A stretch of DNA of 64,000 nucleotides from Piscinibacter sp. (GTDB lineage Bacteria; Pseudomonadota; Gammaproteobacteria; Burkholderiales; Burkholderiaceae_C). The notes under the pieces were generated by a model, which saw only the letters and a list, made by a program, of their open reading frames with translations, did no database searches and was not told the DNA's origin. Within the stretch, counting starts at the first letter, position 1. The number at the start of each line of letters is the position of its first letter. This document shows, one piece after another, positions 47,610 to 59,375 of the stretch. The DNA is taken from contig JADJJI010000015.1 in NCBI GenBank assembly GCA_016706565.1, positions 186,001 to 250,000 of the forward strand, given 5' to 3'. The translations under genes and the position numbers were made by a program.

Positions 47610-48038
47610 TCAGGCGCCTCGGCGGGGCCTGAGTTGTCGCTGTCGGCCTTCCAGCGAGCCGGCGGCTGCTGCCTTCAGCAGCCGCTGGAACGAAGGGCAT
47701 GCCGCATGGCTCGACGCACGACATGCCGCCGCGTGCCGCAGCCCCTCGATCATCGCCTTCAGCCGTTTGACCATCCGCTCGAGTTCATCGGCCTTGGCAG
47801 CGAGCATCGCGCGGTCGATGTTGGGCTCACCGCCAGGAGTGAACATCACCCGAATCTCGTCCAGCGAGAACCCGGCAGCCTGCCCCAGCGCGATGAGCGC
47901 CAGCTGGTCCAGCACCGCCGGCGAGAACTTGCGACGCGCGGCTTCGGACTCGAGCGAGTGGATGAGGCCCTTGCGTTCGTAGTACCGCAGCGCCGAGGCC
48001 GCGACCCCCGACTTCTTGGCGACTTCAGAGATGTCCAT
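47610..48038 (-). CDS. MerR-family regulator with C-x7-C loop
   Basis: A 142-aa regulator with MerR winged helix (MDISEVAKKSGVAASALRYYERKGLI) and dimer helix (AMLAAKADELERMVKRLKAM). The C-terminal loop carries Cys106 and Cys114 (ACRASSHAACPSF), the same C-x7-C spacing seen in copper- and zinc-sensing CueR/ZntR, but the class here is unassigned. Convergent to its presumed target operon. ATG 48038 is used; a dyad that shares the AGTTGA/TCAACT core lies 23 bp upstream, suggesting autoregulation. Confidence 0.87.
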   Translation of the reverse strand: MDISEVAKKSGVAASALRYYERKGLIHSLESEAARRKFSPAVLDQLALIALGQAAGFSLDEIRVMFTPGGEPNIDRAMLAAKADELERMVKRLKAMIEGLRHAAACRASSHAACPSFQRLLKAAAAGSLEGRQRQLRPRRGA

Positions 48039-48060
48039 GGAACCAGGGCCTCCTCGGCCT

Positions 48061-48078
48061 TGAGTTGACTTCAACTTC
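48061..48078. promoter_or_regulatory. Second MerR-type dyad upstream of merR
   Basis: TGAGTTGA-CT-TCAACTTC; the inner AGTTGA-CT-TCAACT is a perfect inverted repeat and the right arm equals that of the operon operator at 46115-46132. I see no convincing -10 at 19-bp spacing on either strand, so an autorepression site is likelier than an activated promoter. The rest of 48079-48261 holds nothing I can support. Confidence 0.6.
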
Positions 48079-48261
48079 AATGCTGGTTTCCAGGTCGTGG
48101 AAAGTCAATCCGGGCCAAGGAAACCGCAAGGTCTCGCCGAGCGCGCCTGCGCGAACCCGGCCAGCAGGTGCGCGGCTGCGAAACGACCTGGACGGATGTC
48201 GCTTCAGGGTCGAGCGCTGCCCGCTGCACAGCGCCGCGAGCACACGCGGCGCGCCGGCCAC

Positions 48262-49134
48262 TCAGCGCAGCGAAAGATCCGCCGCCACGCCCGCGAACAC
48301 CGCGAAGCCGACCCAGTGGTTGAGCCGAAAGGCGCGAAAACAGCCGTCGCGCGAGCGGTCGCGGATCAGCGTGAAGTGCCACAGCGCGATCGCCGCCGCC
48401 ACGGCGAGGCCGGCGAAATAGGGCCAGCGCATCGCCAGGCCTGCGCCCAGCGCTGCCCAGATGGCGAGGTAGGCGGCGTAGAAGGCCATCACGCCGGCCA
48501 CGTCGAAGCGCCCCAGCGTGATCGCCGAGGTGCGGATGCCGATCTTCAAGTCGTCGTCGCGGTCGACCATGGCGTATTCGGTGTCGTAGGCGAGCACCCA
48601 GAACAGGTTGCCGATCAGCAGCCACCAGGCCAGCGCCGGCACCTCTGCGCGCACCGCCGCAAAGGCCATCGGGATGCCGAAGCTGAAGGCCACGCCCAGC
48701 ACCGCCTGCGGCATCGAGAAGAAGCGCTTGGTGAAGGGGTAGAAGATCGAGACCGCCAGCGCCACCACGCTCCACACGATGGTGACGAGGTTGGTGGTCA
48801 GCACCAGCAGGAAGGCCACGAAGGCGAGCACCGCGCCGAAGCGCAACGCCTCCTGCGGGCTCAGCGCGCCGCTGGTCACCGGGCGCTGCGCGGTGCGCTT
48901 GACGTGGCGGTCGAAGTCGCGGTCGGCCACGTCGTTGACCGCGCAGCCGGCGCTGCGCATCAGGAAGGTGCCGAGCACGAACACCGCCAGCAGGTGCCAG
49001 CCCGGGAAGCCGCCGGCCGCGATCCACAGCGCGGCGAGCGTGGGCCACAGCAGCAGGTAGCTGCCGGCCGGCCGGTCCCAGCGGATCAGGTGCAGGTAGA
49101 GCGCCAGTCGCGACGGCGCCACGAGGGTGTTCAT
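48262..49134 (-). CDS. ubiA: 4-hydroxybenzoate octaprenyltransferase UbiA
   Basis: A 290-aa polytopic prenyltransferase that attaches the polyprenyl tail to 4-hydroxybenzoate in ubiquinone synthesis. The first Asp-rich motif [15 protein letters not shown] lies at residues 67-81; the second region [17 protein letters not shown] and [16 protein letters not shown] at the N terminus are family hallmarks. ATG 49134 chosen over an upstream extension. Eight to nine hydrophobic helices. No other ubi genes adjoin. Confidence 0.94.
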   Translation of the reverse strand: MNTLVAPSRLALYLHLIRWDRPAGSYLLLWPTLAALWIAAGGFPGWHLLAVFVLGTFLMRSAGCAVNDVADRDFDRHVKRTAQRPVTSGALSPQEALRFGAVLAFVAFLLVLTTNLVTIVWSVVALAVSIFYPFTKRFFSMPQAVLGVAFSFGIPMAFAAVRAEVPALAWWLLIGNLFWVLAYDTEYAMVDRDDDLKIGIRTSAITLGRFDVAGVMAFYAAYLAIWAALGAGLAMRWPYFAGLAVAAAIALWHFTLIRDRSRDGCFRAFRLNHWVGFAVFAGVAADLSLR

Positions 49135-49213
49135 GCCGCGATTGTGCTGCGCCGCACGCGGCTCGGCACAGGATCGGCCCTCGCCTTGCACATGAATGGA
49201 ATCAGGACTATCC

Positions 49214-49225
49214 TTTCACCTGAAA
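49214..49225. promoter_or_regulatory. Short palindrome before the toxin-antitoxin pair
   Basis: TTTCA-CC-TGAAA, perfect 5-bp arms, overlapping the candidate ATG at 49225. Position suits an autoregulatory site of the Xre antitoxin. Too short to be sure. Confidence 0.3.
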
Positions 49226-49288
49226 TGAGCGCACTGCACAGCCCCCTCCCGCCGTCCAGTCCCTCGCGGGAGTTCTGACTCCGCCGCC

Positions 49289-49624
49289 GTGCTGGCCACG
49301 GCGACGCAGCGCGCCGCGGGCCTGCTGGGCCTCAGCGGCGCCGGCCTGGCGCGCATCCTCGGCGTCAGCGAGGCCACGGTGTCGCGCATGCTGCGCGGCG
49401 AGCGCGGCCTGCCGCCGGACTCGAAGGAAGGCGAGCTCGCGCTGCTGCTGGTGCGCCTGTACCGCTCGCTCGATGCGCTGGTCGGCAACGACGAAGCGCG
49501 CCGCCTGGCCTGGATGCGCAGCCACAACGACGCGCTGAACGGCGTGCCCGCCACGCTGGTGCTCAGCGCGCAGGGGCTGGTGGCCGCCGTCGCCTACCTC
49601 GACGCGATGCGCGCGCCGATCTGA
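49289..49624 (+). CDS. Xre/MbcA/ParS-type antitoxin (DUF2384), 5' end possibly frameshifted
   Basis: A 111-aa product if begun at GTG 49289: an Xre-like HTH (GLLGLSGAGLARILGVSEATVSRML) and the toxin-binding DUF2384 region (LLVRLYRSLDALVGNDEARRLAWMRSHNDALNG). Neutralises the RES toxin encoded 11 bp downstream. The GTG has no close ribosome site. An ATG at 49225 begins a plausible N terminus (MSALHSPLPPSSPSRE) that runs into TGA at 49276; one surplus base near 49273-49276 would join it to the antitoxin frame, so the native start may be 49225. Confidence 0.8.
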   Translation: MLATATQRAAGLLGLSGAGLARILGVSEATVSRMLRGERGLPPDSKEGELALLLVRLYRSLDALVGNDEARRLAWMRSHNDALNGVPATLVLSAQGLVAAVAYLDAMRAPI

Positions 49625-49634
49625 CCCGTTCCCG

Positions 49635-50336
49635 ATGCAGCCTTGGCGCGACGAGTGGTTCGCCGACAGTGTGCGGCCGGCCTCGGCGCTGCTGTGGCGC
49701 GGCGTGGAAGCGCAGCACAAAGTGGCCACGATGAGGCTGGTCGACAGCCTGGACGACCAGGCCGAGCTCGAGCGCCTGCTCGAAGCCAGCAAGCCGCCGC
49801 TGCCGCCGGCGGCGCAGGGCCTGCACTACCTGCTGTCCACACCCTTCCGCTACCGCTCGCCGCACCCGTCGCGCTTTCGATCCGGCACGGACGCGGGCGT
49901 CTGGTACGGCGCCAAGGAACGCGAGACCGCCTGCACCGAGGTCGGCTACTGGCGCTGGCGCTTCCTGATCGACAGCGCCGGCCTGCGCGAGGGCGAGCTG
50001 GTCACCGAGCACACCTTCTTCCAGGCCCAGGCGCGCGGGCCGGCGGTCGACCTGACGCGCGAGCCCTGGTCACGCGCGGCCGAGGCCTGGAAGCAGCGCA
50101 ACGACTACGCGCCCTGTCAGGCGCTGGCGCGGGCGGTGCGCACGCACGGCAAGGCGCAGTGGATCCGCTACGAGTCGGTGCGCCGGCCGGGCGGCCTGTG
50201 CGGCGCCGTGCTGGCGCCGCAGGCGCTTAGCCTGCCCGAAGCACACAAACTGGAAACCTGGGTGTGCAAGGTGAACGCGAAGCAGGCCTTGATGCTGCAC
50301 GACGAGGACCGCGTGACGGTCCCCATCGAAGCCTGA
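49635..50336 (+). CDS. RES-domain toxin
   Basis: A 233-aa RES-family toxin, an ADP-ribosyl-transferase-like fold whose members (MbcT, Res) deplete cellular NAD+ when free of antitoxin. Conserved Arg/Tyr and Glu positions are seen in YRSPHPSRFR, DAGVWYGAKERETACTEVGYWR (in two parts) and the Ser-containing RYESVRRPGG near the end. It follows the Xre/DUF2384 antitoxin by 11 bp. ATG 49635. Confidence 0.88.
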   Translation: MQPWRDEWFADSVRPASALLWRGVEAQHKVATMRLVDSLDDQAELERLLEASKPPLPPAAQGLHYLLSTPFRYRSPHPSRFRSGTDAGVWYGAKERETACTEVGYWRWRFLIDSAGLREGELVTEHTFFQAQARGPAVDLTREPWSRAAEAWKQRNDYAPCQALARAVRTHGKAQWIRYESVRRPGGLCGAVLAPQALSLPEAHKLETWVCKVNAKQALMLHDEDRVTVPIEA

Positions 50337-50342
50337 ACGAGA

Positions 50343-51980
<1,638 letters not shown>

Positions 51981-52067
51981 GGGGTGCGGCCAGAAGGGGC
52001 GGCCGCCTCGTGAATCGACAGGAAGGAGCGGCGATTATCCCAGCCCGGGGCTGGCACACTGCGCCGC

Positions 52068-52956
52068 ATGCCGGAACTGCCGGACATCACCGTCTACGTC
52101 GAGAGCCTGGCGGCCAGGTTGCACGGCGCCACGCTGCAGCGTGTGCGCGTGACGAACCCCTTCGTGCTGCGTACCGCGGTGCCGCCGATCGGCAGCGCCG
52201 AGGGGCGGCCAGTGGCCGGCATCGAGCGGCTCGGCAAGCGGGTGGTGATCGCCCTCGAGGGCGAGCTGTACCTCGTCGTCCACCTGATGATCGCCGGCCG
52301 GCTGCAGTGGCTGGCCGCCGGCGCCAAACCGGCGAAGACGGCACTGGCGTCCTTCGAGTTCGATGCCGGCACGCTGGTGCTCACCGAAGCAGGCACGAAA
52401 CGCCGCGCCTCGCTGCACCTGCTCGCCGGGCGCGACGCGCTGGCCGCGCAGGACCCCGGCGGCATCGACGTGATGAGCGCCGAGCCTGCCGCCTTCTTGG
52501 CGCGGCTGCAGGCCGAGAACCACACGCTCAAGCGCTCGCTGACGAATCCGCGGCTGTTCAGCGGCATCGGCAATGCGTACTCCGACGAGATCCTGCACCG
52601 CGCGCGGCTGTCGCCCGTCACGTTGACGCGCTCGCTCTACGCCGACACCGCGACGCGCCTGCTCGCGGCGGCGCAGGCCGTGATGCAGGAATGGACCGCG
52701 CGGCTGCGCGACGAGGCGCAGCGCCAGGGCGGCTGGCCGAAGCAGGTGACCGCCTTCCGACCCGAGATGGCGGTGCATGGCCGTTTCGGCCAGCCCTGCC
52801 CGGTGTGCGGCAGCCCGGTGCAGCGCATCGTCCACGCGGACAACGAGACGAACTACTGCGCCACGCTGCCAGACCGGCGGCAAGCTGCTCGCCGACCGCG
52901 CCCTCTCGAGGCTGCTCAAGGCCAGCTGGCCGCGGCACATCGACGACATCGATTGA
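52068..52956 (+). pseudogene. Fpg/Nei-family DNA glycosylase with a frameshift in the zinc finger
   Basis: Base-excision glycosylase/AP lyase of the MPELPDITVYVESL type: catalytic Pro2-Glu3, LTNPRLFSGIGNAYSDEIL helix-two-turn-helix region, and the start of the zinc finger [11 protein letters not shown] ... NYCAT. At about 52866 one extra base shifts the frame: removing it restores [19 protein letters not shown] and a stop at 52954-52956, the normal C terminus with the fourth zinc Cys. As written, the frame runs on as nonsense to about 54104. Real mutation or assembly indel cannot be told apart. Confidence 0.88.
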
Positions 52957-53139
52957 GCCCCGAGGCATTGGGGCCATATCCCCAACTGGGCCACTACCCC
53001 CAATCCTCCAGGCTGGCGCGGTCGTCGGCAAAACCAGGAATCCCCCATCGAATCAGGGACTTATGTATCGACTCCGGTCGCCGACCGGCATGGCACGGCA
53101 GCTGCAATGGACTGATGCAGACCCCCACCGGCCCCCACC

Positions 53140-54069
53140 ATGAACCACACGAAAACCGCCCTCGGCCTTGCCGCCCTGACCCTGCTGCTCTCCGCCTGCG
53201 GGGGCGGCGAAGCCGACTCCACCTCGACCACCCAGGCCTCCGCACGCCGTGCACAGGTGCTCAAGGGCGGTGGCGGGGGCGGGGGCGGGGGCGGGGGCGG
53301 CGGAACCGTCACCCCCACGACATCGGTTCTGCCCACCACGCCGCCGGCGCCGGACATCCTGCTGCGCGAATCCTTCGGGCCCGGCCCCGACATCCAGCGT
53401 CCGGCCAGCGGCAAAGGCGTGTTGAAGCCGACCTACGTGCACACCACCATCGGCGGCTTCTGGGTGGAGTACCCGGGCAGCAAGAACACCTCCTGGATCA
53501 CGCCGGACGGCGACCAGACCTGGAAGTTCTGCGGCATCGGCGGTTATCTCGATCCCTACGAGCTGCCTTCACCGCTGCAACCCGACGAGAGCACGCAGGG
53601 CTGCGTCTCGTCGGAGTGGTTCGATCTGGTCACGCAGTACCCCACCGCCCTGCTGCCATTCACGCCGCCGGCCACGCCCTATGCGGTGTCCATGGAGGGT
53701 TGGCCTTCGGTGGTGCCGGGAGCCTACGTCGCCATCGGCCTCACCGGCTCGAGCGCGACACTGAGCAACTTCACCAGCGTCGGCCAGGTGTGGCTGGGTC
53801 TGCGCGCGCAGGAAGCGATGGTCAGCGGCGTGCTGGTCTACGAACTGCGCACCAACGGGATGACCGGGGCGCTGCTGGCCAGCGGCGTGATCGACGACAT
53901 GACCTGGAACCAGATGCTGCTGCGCTACGACCCTCGCTCCAAGCTGCTGAGCGCCAGCGTGAATGGCGTGTCGCTGGGCGAGTTCCTGCTGGACATGCCC
54001 GCGCCGCGCTACGCCGGATTCGAGGGCGTGGGCATTCTCGACAACTTCGTCATCCGCAACGCGCCTTGA
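53140..54069 (+). CDS. Poly-Gly lipoprotein of unknown function
   Basis: A 309-aa lipoprotein with lipobox LLSAC (Cys20) and GGG, a short linker with 13 consecutive Gly (DNA is GGGGGC-type hexamer repeats around 53271-53301), a Pro/Thr stretch and a probable beta-sandwich domain (LLRESFGPGPDIQRP ... GFEGVGILDNFVIRN) reminiscent of jelly-roll or concanavalin-like folds. Function unknown. ATG 53140 chosen from signal peptide. Poly-Gly is shared with three other surface proteins in the 16.7-26 kb region. Confidence 0.82.
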   Translation: MNHTKTALGLAALTLLLSACGGGEADSTSTTQASARRAQVLKGGGGGGGGGGGGGTVTPTTSVLPTTPPAPDILLRESFGPGPDIQRPASGKGVLKPTYVHTTIGGFWVEYPGSKNTSWITPDGDQTWKFCGIGGYLDPYELPSPLQPDESTQGCVSSEWFDLVTQYPTALLPFTPPATPYAVSMEGWPSVVPGAYVAIGLTGSSATLSNFTSVGQVWLGLRAQEAMVSGVLVYELRTNGMTGALLASGVIDDMTWNQMLLRYDPRSKLLSASVNGVSLGEFLLDMPAPRYAGFEGVGILDNFVIRNAP

Positions 54070-54081
54070 GGCCGATCACGC

Positions 54082-54684
54082 TCAGCTGTCGAGGAAGGGC
54101 TTGACGACGCCGAGCACTCGTTCGACGTAGGCGTCCTTCTCGCCCACCGGCGCCACGTAGTGCAGCGCCTGCGTGGCGGCCTCCAGGCCGGCGCGCTTGG
54201 CCATCATCCAGGCAGCGAGGTATTGCGCGGAGAGGCAGCCGCCGGCGGTGGCGATCGGCCCACGCGCATGGAAGGGCGCGTCGATGACGCGCACGCCGGC
54301 TTCCACCACCCAGGGCTTGGTGGTCAGGTCGGTGCAGGCCGGCAGGTCGGCGATCAGCCCCAGGCGCGCGAGCAGCAGCGTGCCCGAGCACTGCGCACCG
54401 ATCAGCTGGCGCAGCGGATCCAGGCGCAGGCGGTCGAGCAGCTTGCTGTTCTCGGCGATGGCGCGCGTGTAGATGCCGCTGCCGAAGATCACCGCATCGG
54501 CCTCGTTGGCGAACTCCAGCGATCGCTGCGCCTGCACGGTCACGCCGTTCATCGAGGTCACATGCGAGGTCGGGCTCGTGATCTCGGCCTTCCATCCCTG
54601 CGCGCCGAGGCGGTTGAGCATCCCGAGGGCGATGAAGGAATCGAGCTCGTTGAAGCCGTCGAAGGTGAGGATGGCGATCTTCAT
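54082..54684 (-). CDS. DJ-1/PfpI family protein
   Basis: A 200-aa member of the DJ-1/PfpI superfamily: MKIAILTFDGFNELD at the N terminus, nucleophile elbow GAQCSGTLLLA, and TAGGCLSAQYLAAWMM. Such proteins are glutamine-amidotransferase-fold enzymes or chaperones acting in carbonyl/oxidative stress, or isonitrile hydratases; the exact role is not clear. Third gene in line after katG and dps on the same strand. ATG 54684. Confidence 0.87.
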   Translation of the reverse strand: MKIAILTFDGFNELDSFIALGMLNRLGAQGWKAEITSPTSHVTSMNGVTVQAQRSLEFANEADAVIFGSGIYTRAIAENSKLLDRLRLDPLRQLIGAQCSGTLLLARLGLIADLPACTDLTTKPWVVEAGVRVIDAPFHARGPIATAGGCLSAQYLAAWMMAKRAGLEAATQALHYVAPVGEKDAYVERVLGVVKPFLDS

Positions 54685-54687
54685 GGC

Positions 54688-54738
54688 CGCAGGGCCCGCC
54701 CGGCCGCCCGAAGGGCCCTGCGAGCCCCCTCGGGGGGC
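54688..54738. repeat. Palindromic intergenic repeat between dps and PfpI-like gene
   Basis: Perfect 10-bp inverted repeats CGCAGGGCCC (54688-54697) and GGGCCCTGCG (54713-54722), followed by the palindromic GCCCCCTCGGGGGGC (54724-54738). The block lies downstream of dps in the minus direction and could attenuate transcription into the PfpI-like gene. It resembles GC-rich dispersed repeats of Burkholderiales. Confidence 0.6.
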
Positions 54739-54769
54739 AGCGAACAACGTGAGCGTGGGGGCGCCATGA

Positions 54770-55285
54770 CTAGTCTTCGAGCAGGGAGCGCAGCATCCAG
54801 GCCGTCTGCTCGTGCACTGTCAGGCGCTGCGTGAGCAGGTCGGCCGTGGGTTCGTCGCCGGCGGCATCGGCGAGCGGGAAGATGCTGCGCGCCGTGCGCG
54901 CCACCGACTCGTGGCCGTCGACCAGGATCTTCACCATCTCCATCGCCTTGGGCGGCTTGGCCGGCGCGTCCTTGATGGAAGCCAGGGCGCCGAACTGCGC
55001 GTAGGAGCCCGGTGCGGGCGAACCGAGCGAGCGGATGCGCTCGGCGATCGGGTCGACGGCCGTCCACAGTTCGGTGTACTGGGCCATGAACATCGCGTGC
55101 AGCGTGTTGAACATCGGCCCGGTGACGTTCCAGTGGAAGTTGTGCGTCGTCAGGTACAGCGTGTAGGTGTCGGCCAGCAGGCGAGAGAGCCCGCCGGCGA
55201 TGGCCAGGCGGTCCTTCTCGCTGATGCCGATGTTGATGGCGGGCCCGGACGGGGCCTTGACCTTCTTGCTGCTGTTCTTGGCCAT
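54770..55285 (-). CDS. dps: Dps ferritin-like DNA-protection protein
   Basis: A 171-aa Dps: iron/H2O2 ferroxidase dodecamer that protects DNA. Ferroxidase ligands His51 and His63 ([20 protein letters not shown]) and Asp78, Glu82 (VDPIAERIR) match E. coli Dps numbering. The Lys-rich N tail (KNSSKKVK) may bind DNA. Same strand and direction as oxyR and katG; likely part of the OxyR response. Confidence 0.95.
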   Translation of the reverse strand: MAKNSSKKVKAPSGPAINIGISEKDRLAIAGGLSRLLADTYTLYLTTHNFHWNVTGPMFNTLHAMFMAQYTELWTAVDPIAERIRSLGSPAPGSYAQFGALASIKDAPAKPPKAMEMVKILVDGHESVARTARSIFPLADAAGDEPTADLLTQRLTVHEQTAWMLRSLLED

Positions 55286-55384
55286 GCGGACTCCGAAGGA
55301 TTGAGGGCGACCCCGAGACTTTAGCGAAGAGCCGGGGCCGCGGGTTGAGACAGATTCAGGCGATGCGCCGTGCTCGGGCCGTGC

Positions 55385-57681
<2,297 letters not shown>

Positions 57682-57702
57682 AGCAATTGCTTCGAAGGGG
57701 GC

Positions 57703-57731
57703 GATAGCCGGCGCGGCTATCGGCGCGATAG
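57703..57731. promoter_or_regulatory. Candidate OxyR-binding half-sites upstream of katG
   Basis: GATAG (57703-57707), CTATC (57717-57721) and GATAG (57727-57731) lie 22-50 bp upstream of the katG -35. Half-sites match the ATAG/CTAT elements of OxyR operators, but the 9- and 5-bp spacers deviate from the usual 7-bp pattern. The first two form an 7-bp-arm inverted repeat that could also serve as the oxyR terminator. Confidence 0.45.
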
Positions 57732-57739
57732 GCGGCCGC

Positions 57740-58663
57740 TCAACCGGTGAGCCGCTTCACACCTGGCAGTTCGCAGGCGTAGATGGCGTTGCGCAGCGCG
57801 GCGATCGCCTCGTAGCGCGTGAAGGTGCGCCGCCAGGCCAGCACCACGCGGCGCGTGGGCACCGGCGCGGCGAACTTCACGTAGCGCACGTGCGGCTGCA
57901 GATCCTTCGGCACCGAGAGCTGCGGCACGACGGTGACGCCCATGCCCGAGGCGACCATGTACTTGATGGTCTCCAGCGAACTGCCCTCGAAACTCTTGCG
58001 GATGCCCTCGGCATCGCTGGAGAAGCGCGCGTACTCCGGGCAGACCTCGAGCACGTGGTCGCGGAAGCAATGGCCGGTGCCGAGCAGCAGCATGGTCTCG
58101 TTCTTCAGCTCCTCGGCGGTGATGCTCTTGCGCTTGGCCAGCGGGTGGTTCTTCGGCACCGCAGCCATGAAGGGCTCGTCGTACAGCGGCGCGACGGCCA
58201 GGCCGGTGTCGGGAAAGGGCTCGGCCATGATCGCCGCGTCGAGGTCGCCGGTGCGCAGCATCTCGAGCAGCCTGGCGGTGAAGTTCTCCTGGATGATCAG
58301 CGGCATCTGCGGCACGCGCTCGATGGCCTGCTTCACCAGGTCGGGCAGCAGGTAGGGCCCGATGGTGTAGATGATGCCCAGGCGCAGCGGGCCCGAGATC
58401 GGGTCCTTGCCGCGCTTGGCGATCTCCTTGATGGACTGCGCCTGCTCGATCACCGACTGCGCCTGGCGCACGATCTCGTCGCCCAGCGGCGTCACGCTGA
58501 CCTCGCTGGCGCCGCGCTCGAAGATCTTCACGTCGAGCTCTTCCTCGAGCTTCTTGATCGCCACGCTGAGCGTGGGCTGCGACACGAAGCAGGCTTCGGC
58601 GGCGCGCCCGAAGTGCTTCTCGCGGGCGACCGCCACGATGTAGCGGAGTTCGGTGAGGGTCAT
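57740..58663 (-). CDS. oxyR: Hydrogen peroxide sensor OxyR
   Basis: A 307-aa LysR-type regulator: HTH (AAEACFVSQPTLSVAIKKLEE) and regulatory domain with redox Cys199 and Cys208 (GHCFRDHVLEVCPE), the same numbering as E. coli OxyR. Start MTLTELRYIVAVAREKHFGR is conserved, ATG 58663. Directly upstream of katG on the same strand, so it may act at the katG promoter inside the gap. Confidence 0.96.
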   Translation of the reverse strand: MTLTELRYIVAVAREKHFGRAAEACFVSQPTLSVAIKKLEEELDVKIFERGASEVSVTPLGDEIVRQAQSVIEQAQSIKEIAKRGKDPISGPLRLGIIYTIGPYLLPDLVKQAIERVPQMPLIIQENFTARLLEMLRTGDLDAAIMAEPFPDTGLAVAPLYDEPFMAAVPKNHPLAKRKSITAEELKNETMLLLGTGHCFRDHVLEVCPEYARFSSDAEGIRKSFEGSSLETIKYMVASGMGVTVVPQLSVPKDLQPHVRYVKFAAPVPTRRVVLAWRRTFTRYEAIAALRNAIYACELPGVKRLTG

Positions 58664-58804
58664 GGCGACAAGTATCGCAGCGCCGCGCATCGCCGGCTGC
58701 ACCGCGCGGCATCGTGCCTCGATACCGCCGCGCTTTCGCCTTGCGGGCGCCGTGCGGTGCGCTGATTCTTCGCCGGCGGCATGTGCCGCGTCACCCGAGA
58801 ACGC

Positions 58805-59365
58805 ATGAACACCCACTCGCCCCGAACGGTCTCACGCCTTGCCCTGCTCGCGGCCTGCGCCGCCGCCCTCGCCGGGCTCTCTGCCTGCTACGTCGTGCCC
58901 GTCGATCCGCGCACCGGCCAGGCCTATCCGCCCGGCCCCTACGTGACGCGCGAATCGTCCGGCGTCACCGTGGTCACGCCGCCCGCGCCCAGTGCGCCGC
59001 CGCAGCCCGGCGTGCTCAGCGTGCGCCTGTACCCGCTCAACCCGCAGGCCAACCAGGGCGGCATGCTCAACGCCGTCGTGGTCGACAGCCACACCGGCCG
59101 CGGCAGCTTCACGCTGGCCTACCTGGGCGACACGCTGCAGGGCGAGGCGACGCGCGTGGACGCGAACTACGCCGCCTTCGGCCGCCTGCACAACGAGGTG
59201 CTGGGCAGCGCGGCACGCAACTTCAGCGGCCGGCGCGGCATCGCCAACGCTTTCGGCAACAAGGGCGTGAACGTGCAGTGCGAGTACCTGATCAGCGGGC
59301 CGACGCTGGGCACCGGCGTGTGCCTGTTCTCCGACGGCGCGAAGTACCAGATGCACTTCGGATGA
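58805..59365 (+). CDS. Hypothetical lipoprotein
   Basis: A 186-aa lipoprotein with lipobox GLSAC (Cys28), a Pro-rich linker (VPVDPRTGQAYPPGP ... PPAPSAPPQPG) and a C-terminal domain of about 110 residues: LYPLNPQANQGGMLNAVVVD, GRGSFTLAYLGDTLQGEATR and QCEYLISGPTLGTGVC, where the two Cys may pair. Conserved in related Burkholderiales as far as I recall, no known function. ATG 58805. Convergent with recG. Confidence 0.82.
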   Translation: MNTHSPRTVSRLALLAACAAALAGLSACYVVPVDPRTGQAYPPGPYVTRESSGVTVVTPPAPSAPPQPGVLSVRLYPLNPQANQGGMLNAVVVDSHTGRGSFTLAYLGDTLQGEATRVDANYAAFGRLHNEVLGSAARNFSGRRGIANAFGNKGVNVQCEYLISGPTLGTGVCLFSDGAKYQMHFG

Positions 59366-59375
59366 ACCGAGTGCC

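Noticed and set aside
49225-49278. Seventeen-codon frame as a leader peptide of the toxin-antitoxin operon
   Set aside because: Better explained as the antitoxin N terminus cut by a one-base shift; no attenuator hairpin seen.
52957-54104. Fpg frame read on as a 678-aa fusion protein
   Set aside because: The tail is out-of-frame translation over the poly-Gly lipoprotein gene.
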